A DNA stretch of 64,000 nt from an uncultured Woeseia sp. Lineage in GTDB: Bacteria > Pseudomonadota > Gammaproteobacteria > Steroidobacterales > Woeseiaceae. Location: contig CAJWFK010000010.1 in assembly GCA_913031125.1 (NCBI GenBank), positions 1 through 64,000 of the forward strand, written 5' to 3'. Below the pieces are notes generated by a model that had not been told where the DNA came from, searched no databases, and was given only the letters and a program-made list of their open reading frames with translations. A program made the translations under genes and the position numbers. Below are positions 7,060-15,791 of this stretch, one piece after another (within the stretch, counting starts at the first letter, position 1; each line of letters begins with the position of its first letter).

Positions 7060-8330
7060 TATTGTTCAATTCCAAATATTTGTTGACCGCTCTGCCACGG
7101 GGTGGGCATGTAACCGTATTTATCCTCGAACATTTGCAGGAGCTCCGGTGAAAATGCCTCATGTAAATTCTGGCCAGGATTTTTCGGATCCGGTACACCG
7201 TTAAATAAATACTCGTAGGCTTTTTCGGGGGCATGCCGGACCCCTTGGGGCATCGGAATCCTGTAATGGTCTTCTGGGGCCAGCGCATTGCCATTAGCAT
7301 CCCTGGTCACCATTTGGCCCCAGCCATTTATCACTCGACTAAACTCAAAATCCAGTCGGGCAAGGTTATAGGCAAGCACATGCGCAGCTTGATCGGGTTT
7401 AATCGAGCCAAAGACACTCATTAAGAACTGTAGCTCAATATTCGATACCTGGCCCAAGGCGCCGCCAGTTGGTGAGTTCTCTCTCATTTCCTGCAAATAA
7501 TTAAAACCTATACGTCCTTTAATGGTGTCCAACACATTCGCGAGCTGAGTTGCGTCAGTCTCTGGAAGAAATGTTAATTTACGTATTATTCTGCCCGCAG
7601 TGCCAGCCGGGCCTGGTTGCCACCATTCCTCGTGTTTTCTTGGGTCAATCAGCGAGAATGCCCTGTCAATCTCATCCTTCACTAACCTGCCGCCGCGCTT
7701 CGACGCCTCAAGTCTTTGTCGTGTTTGTTCGCGCTTATTTTCTATTTCTAGGGCCGCAGGGCCACCGGGAATTACAGCCTGGCGAACGAGCTGACCCTCG
7801 TCATTGTAAATATTTTGATAACCCGATGGGGGGGCCGGGGCTGGCATATTAATTTGGTTCAATGGCTGGCGATTCTCAGTTAACCAGTCCTGGAAACTAC
7901 CGGCATATCCCTGACCCCTGGCATACTCATACATCTCGACCTTGTCCGGCGGCTGCTGCGGGTTGAACATATCCATCCGTGACTGGAACTCACCGCCCAA
8001 TTGCGTTAGCGCAGAGTTTCTCTGTTGTGGCGAGGCATTGTTGTACATGTCTATTATCGTCGGCGGGAAAATGCCAGCCTCAATACCCTTTTGCATGTTG
8101 CTCATTGCGTTACCAGGATGGGATATAGTGTCCTGCACGAGCTGCATGCCGAGCTGCGTGTTGGCAATTTGCCGCTCACGCTCCAGGCCGATTTTTTGCC
8201 GCTCCATTTGAATGTTTTGAAGCTCCATTTGTTGGTTTCTCGCCTGGCGGTTCAGCGCATTTTCCTCTACCTGGCGCCGGTCGATCTGGCCTTGCATTAA
8301 GTTTCGGGCGTCGGGGAAATTTATTTGCAT
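7059..8330 (-). CDS. Probable DNA-ejection protein
   Basis: 423 residues. The first 100 are a Gln/Arg-rich helix (ENALNRQARNQQMELQNIQMERQKIGLERERQ), typical of podovirus internal virion proteins. The C-terminal half contains FNYLQEMRENSPTGGALGQVSNIELQFLMSVFGSIKP, a segment found in similarly placed phage proteins of unknown fold. It is the second of three consecutive ejection-type genes, here aligned with the P22 gp20 position. Assignment rests on order and composition. Confidence 0.6.
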   Translation of the reverse strand: MQINFPDARNLMQGQIDRRQVEENALNRQARNQQMELQNIQMERQKIGLERERQIANTQLGMQLVQDTISHPGNAMSNMQKGIEAGIFPPTIIDMYNNASPQQRNSALTQLGGEFQSRMDMFNPQQPPDKVEMYEYARGQGYAGSFQDWLTENRQPLNQINMPAPAPPSGYQNIYNDEGQLVRQAVIPGGPAALEIENKREQTRQRLEASKRGGRLVKDEIDRAFSLIDPRKHEEWWQPGPAGTAGRIIRKLTFLPETDATQLANVLDTIKGRIGFNYLQEMRENSPTGGALGQVSNIELQFLMSVFGSIKPDQAAHVLAYNLARLDFEFSRVINGWGQMVTRDANGNALAPEDHYRIPMPQGVRHAPEKAYEYLFNGVPDPKNPGQNLHEAFSPELLQMFEDKYGYMPTPWQSGQQIFGIEQ

Positions 8331-8340
8331 CGATAAATCC

Positions 8341-9051
8341 TCATACTATTAGGCCGCCTTGGGCGTCTCGGTCGTAATATCCGAATTGAGTTTGTTGCGC
8401 TGTATTAGGAACGGTGCCGGTCACGCCTGGCGGCAGCGTGTTTTGCGCGGGTACGTTCGGCTGTGGATTGTTAAGCCCCTGCATATAAAGGTAATTGTTC
8501 ACACCCGAGCCAATCGCATTGGCCATAAGGCCGCCGGTGTTGGCATAGGTATTAGCAGCGGCTGACCCGTAGCCCATCAAATTGCCACCTTGCTGGGTCG
8601 CAGATTGCTGGCCCAGTTGGCCTGTTTGTGCGGCGGCATTAGCGCCGAGCTGTGCCTGGTTCATTTGCCGGTTAGCCCAGTTATTGTAATCCATCGAGGC
8701 AACGTCTGCGGCCCGCTGGGTTAGCGCGGCCAGGGTATTACCTGAGTACAGTGTGCCTTGGCCAGCGGCGGTGTTTTGCACACCGGTCAATGCCTGGTCC
8801 CGCAAATAGTTATAGTAGGGACTGTGCTGATAGGCTTGCGGCCCCTGGGTCAAGTTTCGCATTGCCGTCTGGCCAAATTGCCGGTATGGCGCGAGATCCT
8901 GGCGTGTCTGTTGGTTTTGCTGCGCAAGTAACTGGTTCGCCCCGGTGGTCGCTGACTGTGCCGCGTCCCGCGCCTGGGACTGGCCCCACGCCCCGAGCGC
9001 CGCAGAGCCGAGTGTGCCCGCCAATATTGCTGTGCCTGTTGCTACTGCCAT
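8341..9051 (-). CDS. Probable DNA-transfer/ejection protein (gp7/gp14-like position)
   Basis: 236 residues, extremely rich in Gln, Ala, Asn and Gly. A hydrophobic Gly-rich N-terminus (GTAILAGTLGSAALGAWGQ) leads into QQNQQTRQDLAPYRQFGQTAMRNL, a recurrent motif of phage internal virion proteins (ApyRxxGxxA). Long runs such as AAQTGQLGQQSATQQGG are low-complexity. It likely enters the virion and is ejected with the DNA. Confidence 0.65.
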   Translation of the reverse strand: MAVATGTAILAGTLGSAALGAWGQSQARDAAQSATTGANQLLAQQNQQTRQDLAPYRQFGQTAMRNLTQGPQAYQHSPYYNYLRDQALTGVQNTAAGQGTLYSGNTLAALTQRAADVASMDYNNWANRQMNQAQLGANAAAQTGQLGQQSATQQGGNLMGYGSAAANTYANTGGLMANAIGSGVNNYLYMQGLNNPQPNVPAQNTLPPGVTGTVPNTAQQTQFGYYDRDAQGGLIV

Positions 9052-9053
9052 AT

Positions 9054-9476
9054 CTATAAATCCTTCAAAAATGTATTTTCAAAAGCCCGATAACCCTTGG
9101 ACCTGTAAATCTTTTCAACCTTTTTGCCGTCCAGCGCCGCCATCGAAACCATTTGTAACCGGTTCGCGCCGTGCGTCTTTGCCCAGCGCTCCAGGGCATG
9201 CAATAAATTAGATGCTGCGCCACGGCCCCGCTGATCCTCATCCACCCACCAAAACAGTTCTTGCGCCTGGCGTCGGTATTGATTGAAGAAATACGGGAAA
9301 ATTAATGCACCGGCACAGGCGCCGTCGGTGATGTAGATCACGCCGTCCGGGTTATCTATTAAACTCTCGGCAGTGACAACGACTGATTCACGGTCGATGT
9401 CTTCGCCCAGGGCATTGCAAAACCGCCTGGCCATTCTTAATAGCTCCGGCAGGTCCTCTCGAGTTGCCTGTCTCAT
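9054..9476 (-). CDS. GNAT-family N-acetyltransferase inside the ejection gene block
   Basis: 140 residues with GNAT features: a beta-strand GACAGALIFPYFF, then the acetyl-CoA binding loop DQRGRGAASNLLHALERWAKTHG (Q/R-x-x-G-x-G/A) and the C-terminal YRSKGYRAFENTFLKDL. Substrate unknown. The start overlaps the stop of the 167-residue gene and its end is 2 bp before the ejection gene, so it belongs to the late structural operon. Similar GNATs occur in other podovirus head operons. It may acetylate a virion or host protein. Confidence 0.75.
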   Translation of the reverse strand: MRQATREDLPELLRMARRFCNALGEDIDRESVVVTAESLIDNPDGVIYITDGACAGALIFPYFFNQYRRQAQELFWWVDEDQRGRGAASNLLHALERWAKTHGANRLQMVSMAALDGKKVEKIYRSKGYRAFENTFLKDL

Positions 9477-9979
9477 TAAGTTACAAAATATTCAAAGTAA
9501 GAGCCGGCCAGCACTTTTGTGGCGCTGGCGTTGGATGTGTTCTGCGCCCATTGCAGCCCGAATACGCCCGCATTCGCGCCGTTGTGCAATAGGATATCGG
9601 CCTCCAGGTAGCCGCCGGTACTGCCGGATCCGGTGACTGCTACGCTGGTACCTGAAGTGTGCAGAAACTCAGTGGAACTGGTCGCGCCTGGTACCACATA
9701 GCGCCCGACAATGCGGAGCAACGTGGGTGACCCTGGCGCGGTAAACTGGAACTTGAAATCCGGCGTGGCGGCAGTATCGAACCAGGCCACTAATCGCCCG
9801 GTTAACTTGGTATTCGCTTTTACCAACAGCGCAAGATCCGAGTCTGTGGCGTAGGTCGTGTCCGATGTCTTGGATTCGGTCGTGCCCTTTCGGAGCTGCT
9901 CAAAAACAGTCTGTGACCTGGCCCAGCGTAAAAAATCCTGGTGACTAGTAATTTGGGAGGTCGGCCCCCGTAGGCTCAT
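9476..9979 (-). CDS. Predicted beta-rich virion protein of unknown role
   Basis: 167 residues. After a helical start (ITSHQDFLRWARSQTVFEQLRKG) it is beta-rich with many Ser/Thr/Gly (GRLVAWFDTAATPDFKFQFTAPG, GYLEADILLHNGANAGVFGLQWAQN, GSYFEYFVT), like phage decoration or collar proteins. It overlaps the gp10-like gene by 4 nt. No family recognised; a structural role is inferred from position. Confidence 0.5.
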   Translation of the reverse strand: MSLRGPTSQITSHQDFLRWARSQTVFEQLRKGTTESKTSDTTYATDSDLALLVKANTKLTGRLVAWFDTAATPDFKFQFTAPGSPTLLRIVGRYVVPGATSSTEFLHTSGTSVAVTGSGSTGGYLEADILLHNGANAGVFGLQWAQNTSNASATKVLAGSYFEYFVT

Positions 9980-11547
9980 ACCGAGCCGCCAACTGCGTCA
10001 AGGGTCGTGTCCACCACCTCAACTTTCGCCGCTTCACTGACTGAGGCCCGATAGACCCGGTTATAACTTGAGCCCAGGTTGTGCCATACGAGACGTTGGT
10101 ATCTGTCTCCTACCGCTCCCATAGACCGTTGCGCAAGCGGCTGGAAAGTTACGCCGCCGTCATCGGAGGATTCCAGGGTGACCATTGGCTCACGCCGGGC
10201 ATGGGTTGATGTCGCTACTGTGCCGGGCTCAACATCGACGATAATTTCCAGGCGCTTGTGATACATTCGCTGCCCGTTTCTTATCGGCTGGTAGGTCCAC
10301 TCCATGCGCTGCGGCTGGTGGAGCTCCAGCCCATAATACGAGGGCTCCTCACTGAACTTGCCGCCCTGGTAATTCGGTGGCAGTGAATCGCTGCCCAGAG
10401 TGACCGTCAATGCGCCCAAACGATCCCCGAACACAACATCATTGTAGTATTGAGCGGCGCTGGTAAAGCGCCAGGTGTCACGGCCTAATGTTTGCCGTCG
10501 GTGCCAGGATCCGGTGCTTAAATCATAAACGTGGCACTGGTTAGGGGTCCAGATTGCATAATAATTATGGCCCTGGTACGACCAGGTAAAGCCTTCGGAT
10601 AATTTAACACTGGTGTCAGCCTGTAATGATTGCTCAATACCAAAATTGGATATCCGGTTTGCTACGCCGCCCTGGAGCGCCCTGACGGTAAAATCATCGG
10701 CCAGGAATAAAATTACATCATCCAGCCGCTGCACGGTCCTGCCCGATAAACAGCCTTTTGTAATCGCGCCGTTAATCGTTCGCCTAAAAGGAAAGTCACT
10801 GCCCCCGGTCGTGTCCCAGGACTCAATTGAGCTCTCACCGAAAAGCCATAGCTGGGCCCGGTCAGATTTCATGCCCACCAGGTTATCCGGGTCGGCCTCA
10901 GCGGTGCCGAAATTCAGGGCGCTGTAGTCGGTGACAGAGCCAATGTCACTGGCGAAAAACCTGGCTGATCCTGGCTCCCTGAAAATAAGAAAGTTATCTA
11001 AAAACTCAACGTCAGCGGCGCCACGACTAGTGAAATCTGAGTCGGATATCTTTGTCCAGGAGCTAGCGTTAGCACTATAGTAAGCATGCGGCTCAATCAC
11101 TGCGATTAGATAATCAGGTGTTTGCTCGAAATCAGCCCTGGGGTTCGGGTTTAAAATGTCGGACTCGCCGCCGCCCATTAAACCATCGAAACTGGTCAGG
11201 TTCGGTGCATAATCATCATCGAAATTTACAATGCCGAAATTATGGGTGTCACCATATATGCCCGAGAGATAGCCACGGTAATTTGTGATGGCCAGTATCG
11301 GACTATTAAAGTCATGTGAGCTGTCGCCCGTGCCGGTCCTCTCATTGCCCGCCTCATCCAGATAGGCATTACGTTCAGCCGTGGTGCCGGACTCTGGCGG
11401 CTCGGCCACCCACGGACTGATCATGCCAGGGCAGCGCCTGATAACATATGGCGCCGAGGCATCCTGGGGCATGCTCTCCAGGTAACAATTGAGGAGGTCG
11501 CCGGTCGATGCTGTGCCGGATCTGTGTGACGTAATTGGTAGTCGCAT
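9976..11547 (-). CDS. P22 gp10-like head-closure (packaged-DNA stabilisation) protein
   Basis: 523 residues (P22 gp10 has 472). The N-terminus SGTASTGDLLNCYLESMPQ...VIRRCPGM is the hallmark of this family, which forms a ring below gp4 and plugs the portal channel after packaging. The remainder is beta-rich with repeated strands (DDFTVRALQGG, HVYDLSTGSWHRRQ), consistent with a propeller-like domain. It shares one base with the gene before it. Confidence 0.85.
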   Translation of the reverse strand: MRLPITSHRSGTASTGDLLNCYLESMPQDASAPYVIRRCPGMISPWVAEPPESGTTAERNAYLDEAGNERTGTGDSSHDFNSPILAITNYRGYLSGIYGDTHNFGIVNFDDDYAPNLTSFDGLMGGGESDILNPNPRADFEQTPDYLIAVIEPHAYYSANASSWTKISDSDFTSRGAADVEFLDNFLIFREPGSARFFASDIGSVTDYSALNFGTAEADPDNLVGMKSDRAQLWLFGESSIESWDTTGGSDFPFRRTINGAITKGCLSGRTVQRLDDVILFLADDFTVRALQGGVANRISNFGIEQSLQADTSVKLSEGFTWSYQGHNYYAIWTPNQCHVYDLSTGSWHRRQTLGRDTWRFTSAAQYYNDVVFGDRLGALTVTLGSDSLPPNYQGGKFSEEPSYYGLELHQPQRMEWTYQPIRNGQRMYHKRLEIIVDVEPGTVATSTHARREPMVTLESSDDGGVTFQPLAQRSMGAVGDRYQRLVWHNLGSSYNRVYRASVSEAAKVEVVDTTLDAVGGSV

Positions 11548-13163
11548 TATCTGTCCAGGGCATTGCGTTTATCGTCACCAGGCATCGCAATTAATGTGCC
11601 AACGACTGCCGGCGGGACTATCAGGGCAAGCAGCTTGGGATCTGCGAATCCGGCTTGTGCCTGAGCCAAAAGCACCCGGTCACGGGCCTCCTCCGGCGTA
11701 ACCTTTAATCGTTTCGCTGTGTCATCGATCAGATCAGATAAGATCTCGAGTTTGGGCGCCCCTACCGCGGTCGCTACTCCTGTAGCGTCACTGAATAAGC
11801 CCCAGGCCACGGCCTGTGCAGGGACCGCCTCTAGCCCGGCTTGCCTGGCCACCTCCTCTCTCCACCAGGGCGCCAGTGTCTGTATCTCAGGCACTGAGGC
11901 GCTGTCTCCTGGAACTCTTTGCTGGCCTTTTCTTGTTTGGGGGTTCCTGGTATCTGCCAGGCCCACGGCGCGGGAAAAATGGGCGTCAGGCACCGCTATG
12001 TCAGTCTGCCCCCCGACCTCAGTGGCCTGGTTATATAAGCCGACTTTAGGCTCTTTGGATTGAATTTGCCCAGTCTCTAAAAACTTTCTGGCGCCGGGCG
12101 CCTGGGCAGTGGAGTGATACGGATGTCCAGGAAAGGTTTCAAGGTCTGGATGCCCCCTGGTACCTAAAGGTTTGCCGCCGTATTGTTGAAATTCGTCAAA
12201 GCGGCCAGCCTCGGCCAGCATGTTTGCGGCGGTACCCCGCTTGAGCTCTGTGACTACCGACGATCCTGGGCTCATTGCTGAGCTCAAGTTAATCAATTGC
12301 GTATACAACCGGTTAGCCTCGAGCTGGTCACCGTCTACCAGTTGCAAAATACGATGATAGGCCGGGTCAAAGTTGTACCAGCCGGTCATGCCGTCGAATA
12401 ACCGTGGCGCATGCTCTCGTGCCGCCAGTAACGACTCTGTCAGGCGCCGGGTGTTGGCCGGACCCATTACCTTAAATGCTGCGTCCGCGCCTTTAGGGGT
12501 AGCGGCGGCGCCCGGAATAACGCCAGGCCGTCCTCGCACATTAGCGCCCTTGGCAAGATCCTCACGGGTCACCCCGAACAGCCGGGACAACATGGGAGAC
12601 TCAGGAGCGACTTTGGTGTTTTCGATATATTTGGCGATCTGGTCCGGCGGCGCGTAAATACCTGGAAAGGCTTTTCGCTGCCCCTTTTGCACCGTCCTGC
12701 GTCCTGTCGTGGGCACCCCGACCGGGCCAGTGGTAGGAACCGCTCGTGTAACTTTACCAGGCCCGGCAACGTCAGCCAGCGCCGCCGTGCCAGCATAAAG
12801 TGTGCCAGCCGCCGTGGGCCCTATAAGGCGGTTCGCATGCCGCTCATAGAGATCCCTGGCCGGGCGCAAATACTCACCGATTTTCTGTATGCCCTGGCCT
12901 ATGGACGCTAACTTATCCTGCGACCCTGGAAGCCTGGGCTGATAAGTAAACTCATCCTGCTTATCCTCAATTCGGCCAGCCATTGCGTTTAACGAATAAT
13001 CAGGATTACCCTGGGCGTCACCGCCAATTAATGCATTAACGCCGCCCACCGCGTCACCAATAAGGCCGGTGCCGAGCATGGCCGCTATCTCCAGATTCTC
13101 AGCGGTCCCGACAAAAGGGTCTTTATAGTTACCCTGGTAATTGTTTTGGCGGTACTTAGGCAT
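11547..13163 (-). CDS. Large unknown virion protein between gp4- and gp10-like genes
   Basis: 538 residues of unknown function. Visible parts: a Gly/Ala-rich N-terminal region (AAMLGTGLIGDAVGGVNALIGG), a central helical part with LINLSSAMSPGSSV..ELKRG, a segment PWWREEVARQAGLEAVPAQ followed by AWGLFSDATGVATAVGAPK, and a hydrophobic C-terminus (LLALIVPPAVVGTLIAMPG). The AWGLF...GAPK part recurs in large phage internal proteins. P22 has no gene of this size here. An ejected or internal protein with a possible DNA-binding domain is plausible. Confidence 0.5.
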   Translation of the reverse strand: MPKYRQNNYQGNYKDPFVGTAENLEIAAMLGTGLIGDAVGGVNALIGGDAQGNPDYSLNAMAGRIEDKQDEFTYQPRLPGSQDKLASIGQGIQKIGEYLRPARDLYERHANRLIGPTAAGTLYAGTAALADVAGPGKVTRAVPTTGPVGVPTTGRRTVQKGQRKAFPGIYAPPDQIAKYIENTKVAPESPMLSRLFGVTREDLAKGANVRGRPGVIPGAAATPKGADAAFKVMGPANTRRLTESLLAAREHAPRLFDGMTGWYNFDPAYHRILQLVDGDQLEANRLYTQLINLSSAMSPGSSVVTELKRGTAANMLAEAGRFDEFQQYGGKPLGTRGHPDLETFPGHPYHSTAQAPGARKFLETGQIQSKEPKVGLYNQATEVGGQTDIAVPDAHFSRAVGLADTRNPQTRKGQQRVPGDSASVPEIQTLAPWWREEVARQAGLEAVPAQAVAWGLFSDATGVATAVGAPKLEILSDLIDDTAKRLKVTPEEARDRVLLAQAQAGFADPKLLALIVPPAVVGTLIAMPGDDKRNALDR

Positions 13164-13582
13164 CAGGTGCTATCAGTATTGATGTCGTACCGGGAGCCAA
13201 AATGCCCGCTGCCATCAGGCAGGTGCGACATATCCGCATTGTCGAGGCGCTCCGCAATGCTTTTACGTTGCAGCATAGAGAATGCTGAATCATATTTTGC
13301 AAAGAGCTCCGGGGATAATGTGGCGCCGTACTGCGGAGCCAACACAATCGCCAGCCCGGCAGTAACCGCCATCCTGGCCCAGTCGGGCACGGGGCAACTG
13401 TCCTGGATATCTGACTGCTCGAACCAGCCAAAATCGATATCGTTCTCCTTTAGCCCTTCCATGAACTGGTTTAACTTGGTCAGCGACTGCTGGCCCTGTT
13501 CTGCTGATGCGCTTTGCACCTCATTGATGACATTGATTTCACGCAATGCATCCGTAATCAAATTGACATTCAGATACGCCAT
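13163..13582 (-). CDS. P22 gp4-like tail accessory / head-completion protein
   Basis: 139 residues (P22 gp4 has 166). The start NLITDALREINVINEVQSASAEQG with LNQFMEGLKENDIDFGWF is characteristic of gp4, the adaptor that binds the portal ring and recruits gp10. P22 gp4 also has muramidase activity after assembly, but that cannot be judged here. In P22 it follows the coat gene directly; here three enzyme genes come in between. Confidence 0.82.
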   Translation of the reverse strand: MAYLNVNLITDALREINVINEVQSASAEQGQQSLTKLNQFMEGLKENDIDFGWFEQSDIQDSCPVPDWARMAVTAGLAIVLAPQYGATLSPELFAKYDSAFSMLQRKSIAERLDNADMSHLPDGSGHFGSRYDINTDST

Positions 13583-13590
13583 TTACAATC

Positions 13591-14415
13591 CTAGTATGTG
13601 CAGGTTTTACAGACATCGATCGTGTGTCTGCTGGACAAATTCTCACGACGGTCCCGCCAGTGCGGGGCGTTATAAATCTCTAAAAGTGTGCTCTCCCGGC
13701 AGTCTCCGATCGGGAACCGTGCCTGGCCGTCCATGCAACACAGCGACACTACGCCAGAGCTGATGATGGACAACTCAAACCACCTCGAGCAACTGTCATC
13801 GGGTATGGTCGGGTCGTTTGGCTCCACGTCACCCAGCCACCCATCCTTTTTGATAATGACGGTATGAAACTTCGGCCAGCGCCGCTTGATGTAGCGGATA
13901 AAACCGTAGTCCATGTTGCCGACCTTGGACAGCACCACCGGATGCGGGAACTCCTGCGCATGCAGGTTATCCAGTCTCTTGGCGGTGCGCTCATAAGGCA
14001 TATCCATGAGCTGCTCATATTCTTCTGGATCTACGCTATTGAGCGACACCCAGAAATGAAAGACTCGCTCCAGCTTGGCCAGCCGGTCAATGTGTCGTTG
14101 TGTCAATGCCGCGCCATTGGAAAAGATGCGGAGCATGGCCACCGTGCGACTGGTTACCTCATTACAAATGTCATACAGGCGCTTATCAAGAAGCGGCTCA
14201 TTGACCTTGAACGGCGAGAAAAAGAACGGAATGGTAAACCCTTCCATCTCACTGATAATCTTCTCTACGAGCTCGTCAGGCATCTTGTCACCCTTCCGAT
14301 CGAGCGTTGGGTAAGGGCAAAAGGTACAGGCCGCGTTACACAGCGAGATTGTCTCCAAAGAGATCTCGTGGGGCTGGTCCATGTAGACCTCGGCCAGCTC
14401 CTGGTGCGTAGTCAT
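13591..14415 (-). CDS. Radical SAM / SPASM-type enzyme of the structural-operon cassette
   Basis: 274 residues. The cluster motif C-x3-C-x2-C is Cys26, Cys30, Cys33 (SLCNAACTFCPY), which binds a 4Fe-4S cluster for SAM cleavage. A C-terminal Cys set (Cys209, Cys226, Cys227, Cys239, Cys269, Cys272) looks like a SPASM or twitch domain holding auxiliary clusters, as in enzymes that modify peptides or sugars. Substrate unknown. It is the last of three co-directional enzyme genes; its ATG overlaps the methyltransferase stop. No peptide precursor gene was seen beside it. Confidence 0.82.
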   Translation of the reverse strand: MTTHQELAEVYMDQPHEISLETISLCNAACTFCPYPTLDRKGDKMPDELVEKIISEMEGFTIPFFFSPFKVNEPLLDKRLYDICNEVTSRTVAMLRIFSNGAALTQRHIDRLAKLERVFHFWVSLNSVDPEEYEQLMDMPYERTAKRLDNLHAQEFPHPVVLSKVGNMDYGFIRYIKRRWPKFHTVIIKKDGWLGDVEPNDPTIPDDSCSRWFELSIISSGVVSLCCMDGQARFPIGDCRESTLLEIYNAPHWRDRRENLSSRHTIDVCKTCTY

Positions 14416-14930
14416 TTAGTACATTTTAGAACGAAGGCAAAACCCTCATCCTCATATTTGTTTGCGATTAGCTCAAAGTTTTTCTTCCAGTAGAAGCGGT
14501 AATCCGTCATTGAGGTTTTGGACACCTGCATCTCATATTCACGCTGGCACAAAAACACCAGGGTGCCCTCGTTAATGATCCTGGTGTGACCGGGATCTCC
14601 CCATGCCCAGGCGCTGTCCCAGGCCGGCACGGTGCCACAAAAATAGGCGCCGTCCTTCATTACCCGGTGGAACTCAGCGAACTGGTCAAAAAAGAACTTC
14701 CAGTCTCCCTGGGTGCCTAAGTGCTCGAGCACCTCATAGGCGTGTACCTCATCAAACGTATTATCATCAAACGGCAATGGTATGTTGTTCAGGTCCTGGA
14801 CAATGTCAGGCTTGCAGTCTTCGTCAATATCAATTTTAGTTACGTTCTGCCATTCCTTTTCAATGCCCAATCCCTGAGCAAAAACCTGTTTCTCGTGCTT
14901 CTTGCCACAACCCAAAAGTAGCTCACGCAT
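14412..14930 (-). CDS. Class I SAM-dependent methyltransferase of the cassette
   Basis: 172 residues. Motif I LLLGCGKK lies at the very N-terminus, followed by an acidic strand end (KIDIDEDCKPDIVQDL), motif post-I and the EVHAYEVLEHLG helix typical of methyltransferases acting on sugars or small molecules. It is a minimal Rossmann domain without an added substrate domain. It overlaps the glycosyltransferase by 8 nt and the radical-SAM gene by 4 nt, so the three are translationally coupled. Confidence 0.82.
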   Translation of the reverse strand: MRELLLGCGKKHEKQVFAQGLGIEKEWQNVTKIDIDEDCKPDIVQDLNNIPLPFDDNTFDEVHAYEVLEHLGTQGDWKFFFDQFAEFHRVMKDGAYFCGTVPAWDSAWAWGDPGHTRIINEGTLVFLCQREYEMQVSKTSMTDYRFYWKKNFELIANKYEDEGFAFVLKCTK

Positions 14931-15696
14931 TTCTACGTCCTCCCAGCTTTCTCGGGGCTCTCACCCTCTCTTTTTGTTCTTTCACCTGCCCGTCCAGGTG
15001 CGCTAAATAATTGCCCTCGTAGCCTCCATGCACAAAATCAAAGTCCATCCAGACATCGATAGGCTTGCCGTATTTCTTCACGACCTTGTCGCAGAACGTA
15101 AAGTCCTCACCGACGAACCTGGCGTCACTGTCAATATGTGTCTCAAACAGCCAGGGCACCGGGCCGTCCTGCCCGTGAATGTCCAGCCACTGGGTCTTCG
15201 GGTCATTGGCCATGTCCTCGATCAATGACCGATGCATACATAAAAACCCGGTCGGCACCCGCTTGCATTTCAGGTAGCCATCCTCATCGATCCACAGGCA
15301 GTCCTCACCTTTGGCTTTAGTAAGCTCAGGCTCGGGCCACCATTTAGCAGGATAATCAGTATCCTCCTGGCGCCGTGGATACACACCGGCAACCATTGGC
15401 CGTTTCTCATTGACCACATTGACCAAACCACAAAATGCATTGGCGTCGAACTTAAGGTCCGAGTCGATGAACATCATGTGCGTACAGCTTTTCAGATCTT
15501 CAAGCTCTAAAAAGAACTTAACGAAGATGTTCCTGGCCAACTCTATAAATGCGCCGTTGCCCATGACAGCCGCCGTGACCCGGATCCCGAGCACCGCCGC
15601 ATGCCAGGCCGCATTAGCAAGCGACTGGCTATAGGCTACATCCACCTTGCCATCATAGGCAGGGGTTGCCACATAAACGTGGGGTAAATCACTCAT
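14923..15696 (-). CDS. GT-A-type glycosyltransferase of the cassette
   Basis: 257 residues. The N-terminus HVYVATPAYDGKV is a GT-A nucleotide-sugar fold start and residues 78-80 form a DxD metal motif (MFIDSDLKF). Later, GVYPRR and GEDFTFCDKVVKKYG resemble acceptor and catalytic parts of GT2-type enzymes. Sugar and acceptor unknown. The ATG has a GAGAGG Shine-Dalgarno within a tandem duplicated 10-bp element directly after the coat-gene terminator. It is the first gene of the glycosyltransferase/methyltransferase/radical-SAM set. Confidence 0.78.
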   Translation of the reverse strand: MSDLPHVYVATPAYDGKVDVAYSQSLANAAWHAAVLGIRVTAAVMGNGAFIELARNIFVKFFLELEDLKSCTHMMFIDSDLKFDANAFCGLVNVVNEKRPMVAGVYPRRQEDTDYPAKWWPEPELTKAKGEDCLWIDEDGYLKCKRVPTGFLCMHRSLIEDMANDPKTQWLDIHGQDGPVPWLFETHIDSDARFVGEDFTFCDKVVKKYGKPIDVWMDFDFVHGGYEGNYLAHLDGQVKEQKERVRAPRKLGGRRNA

Positions 15697-15697
15697 T

Positions 15698-15717
15698 TTT
15701 GCCTCTCTTTGCCTCTC
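15698..15717 (-). repeat. Tandem 10-bp repeat holding the ribosome-binding site
   Basis: On the minus strand GAGAGGCAAA occurs twice in direct succession just before the glycosyltransferase ATG, giving two candidate Shine-Dalgarno sequences. A partial inverse copy (GCCTCTC) lies on the other side of the terminator hairpin near 15761-15767. Confidence 0.6.
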
Positions 15718-15720
15718 AAT

Positions 15721-15746
15721 AAAAAACGGGGCCCCGAAAGGCCCCG
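15721..15746 (-). terminator. Rho-independent terminator after the coat gene
   Basis: On the minus strand a 7-bp all-GC stem, CGGGGCC with GGCCCCG (15727-15733 and 15740-15746), with a 6-nt loop, is followed by six T. It lies 45 bp after the coat-protein stop and before the glycosyltransferase, so it would reduce transcription of the downstream genes relative to the coat unless antitermination overrides it. Confidence 0.88.
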
Positions 15747-15791
15747 CCGCTATTCACCCGAGAGGCAGGTGTTTAGCTGATCATTACGTCA

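Noticed and set aside
13146-13763. Plus-strand ORF of 205 codons opposite gp4-like and radical-SAM genes
   Set aside because: Spans two real minus-strand genes and has no recognisable domain or translation signal.
13591-14415. Radical-SAM gene as QueE for a 7-deazaguanine DNA modification
   Set aside because: The cluster spacing is C-x3-C-x2-C with a SPASM-like Cys-rich end, and there are no queuosine or preQ0 genes nearby.
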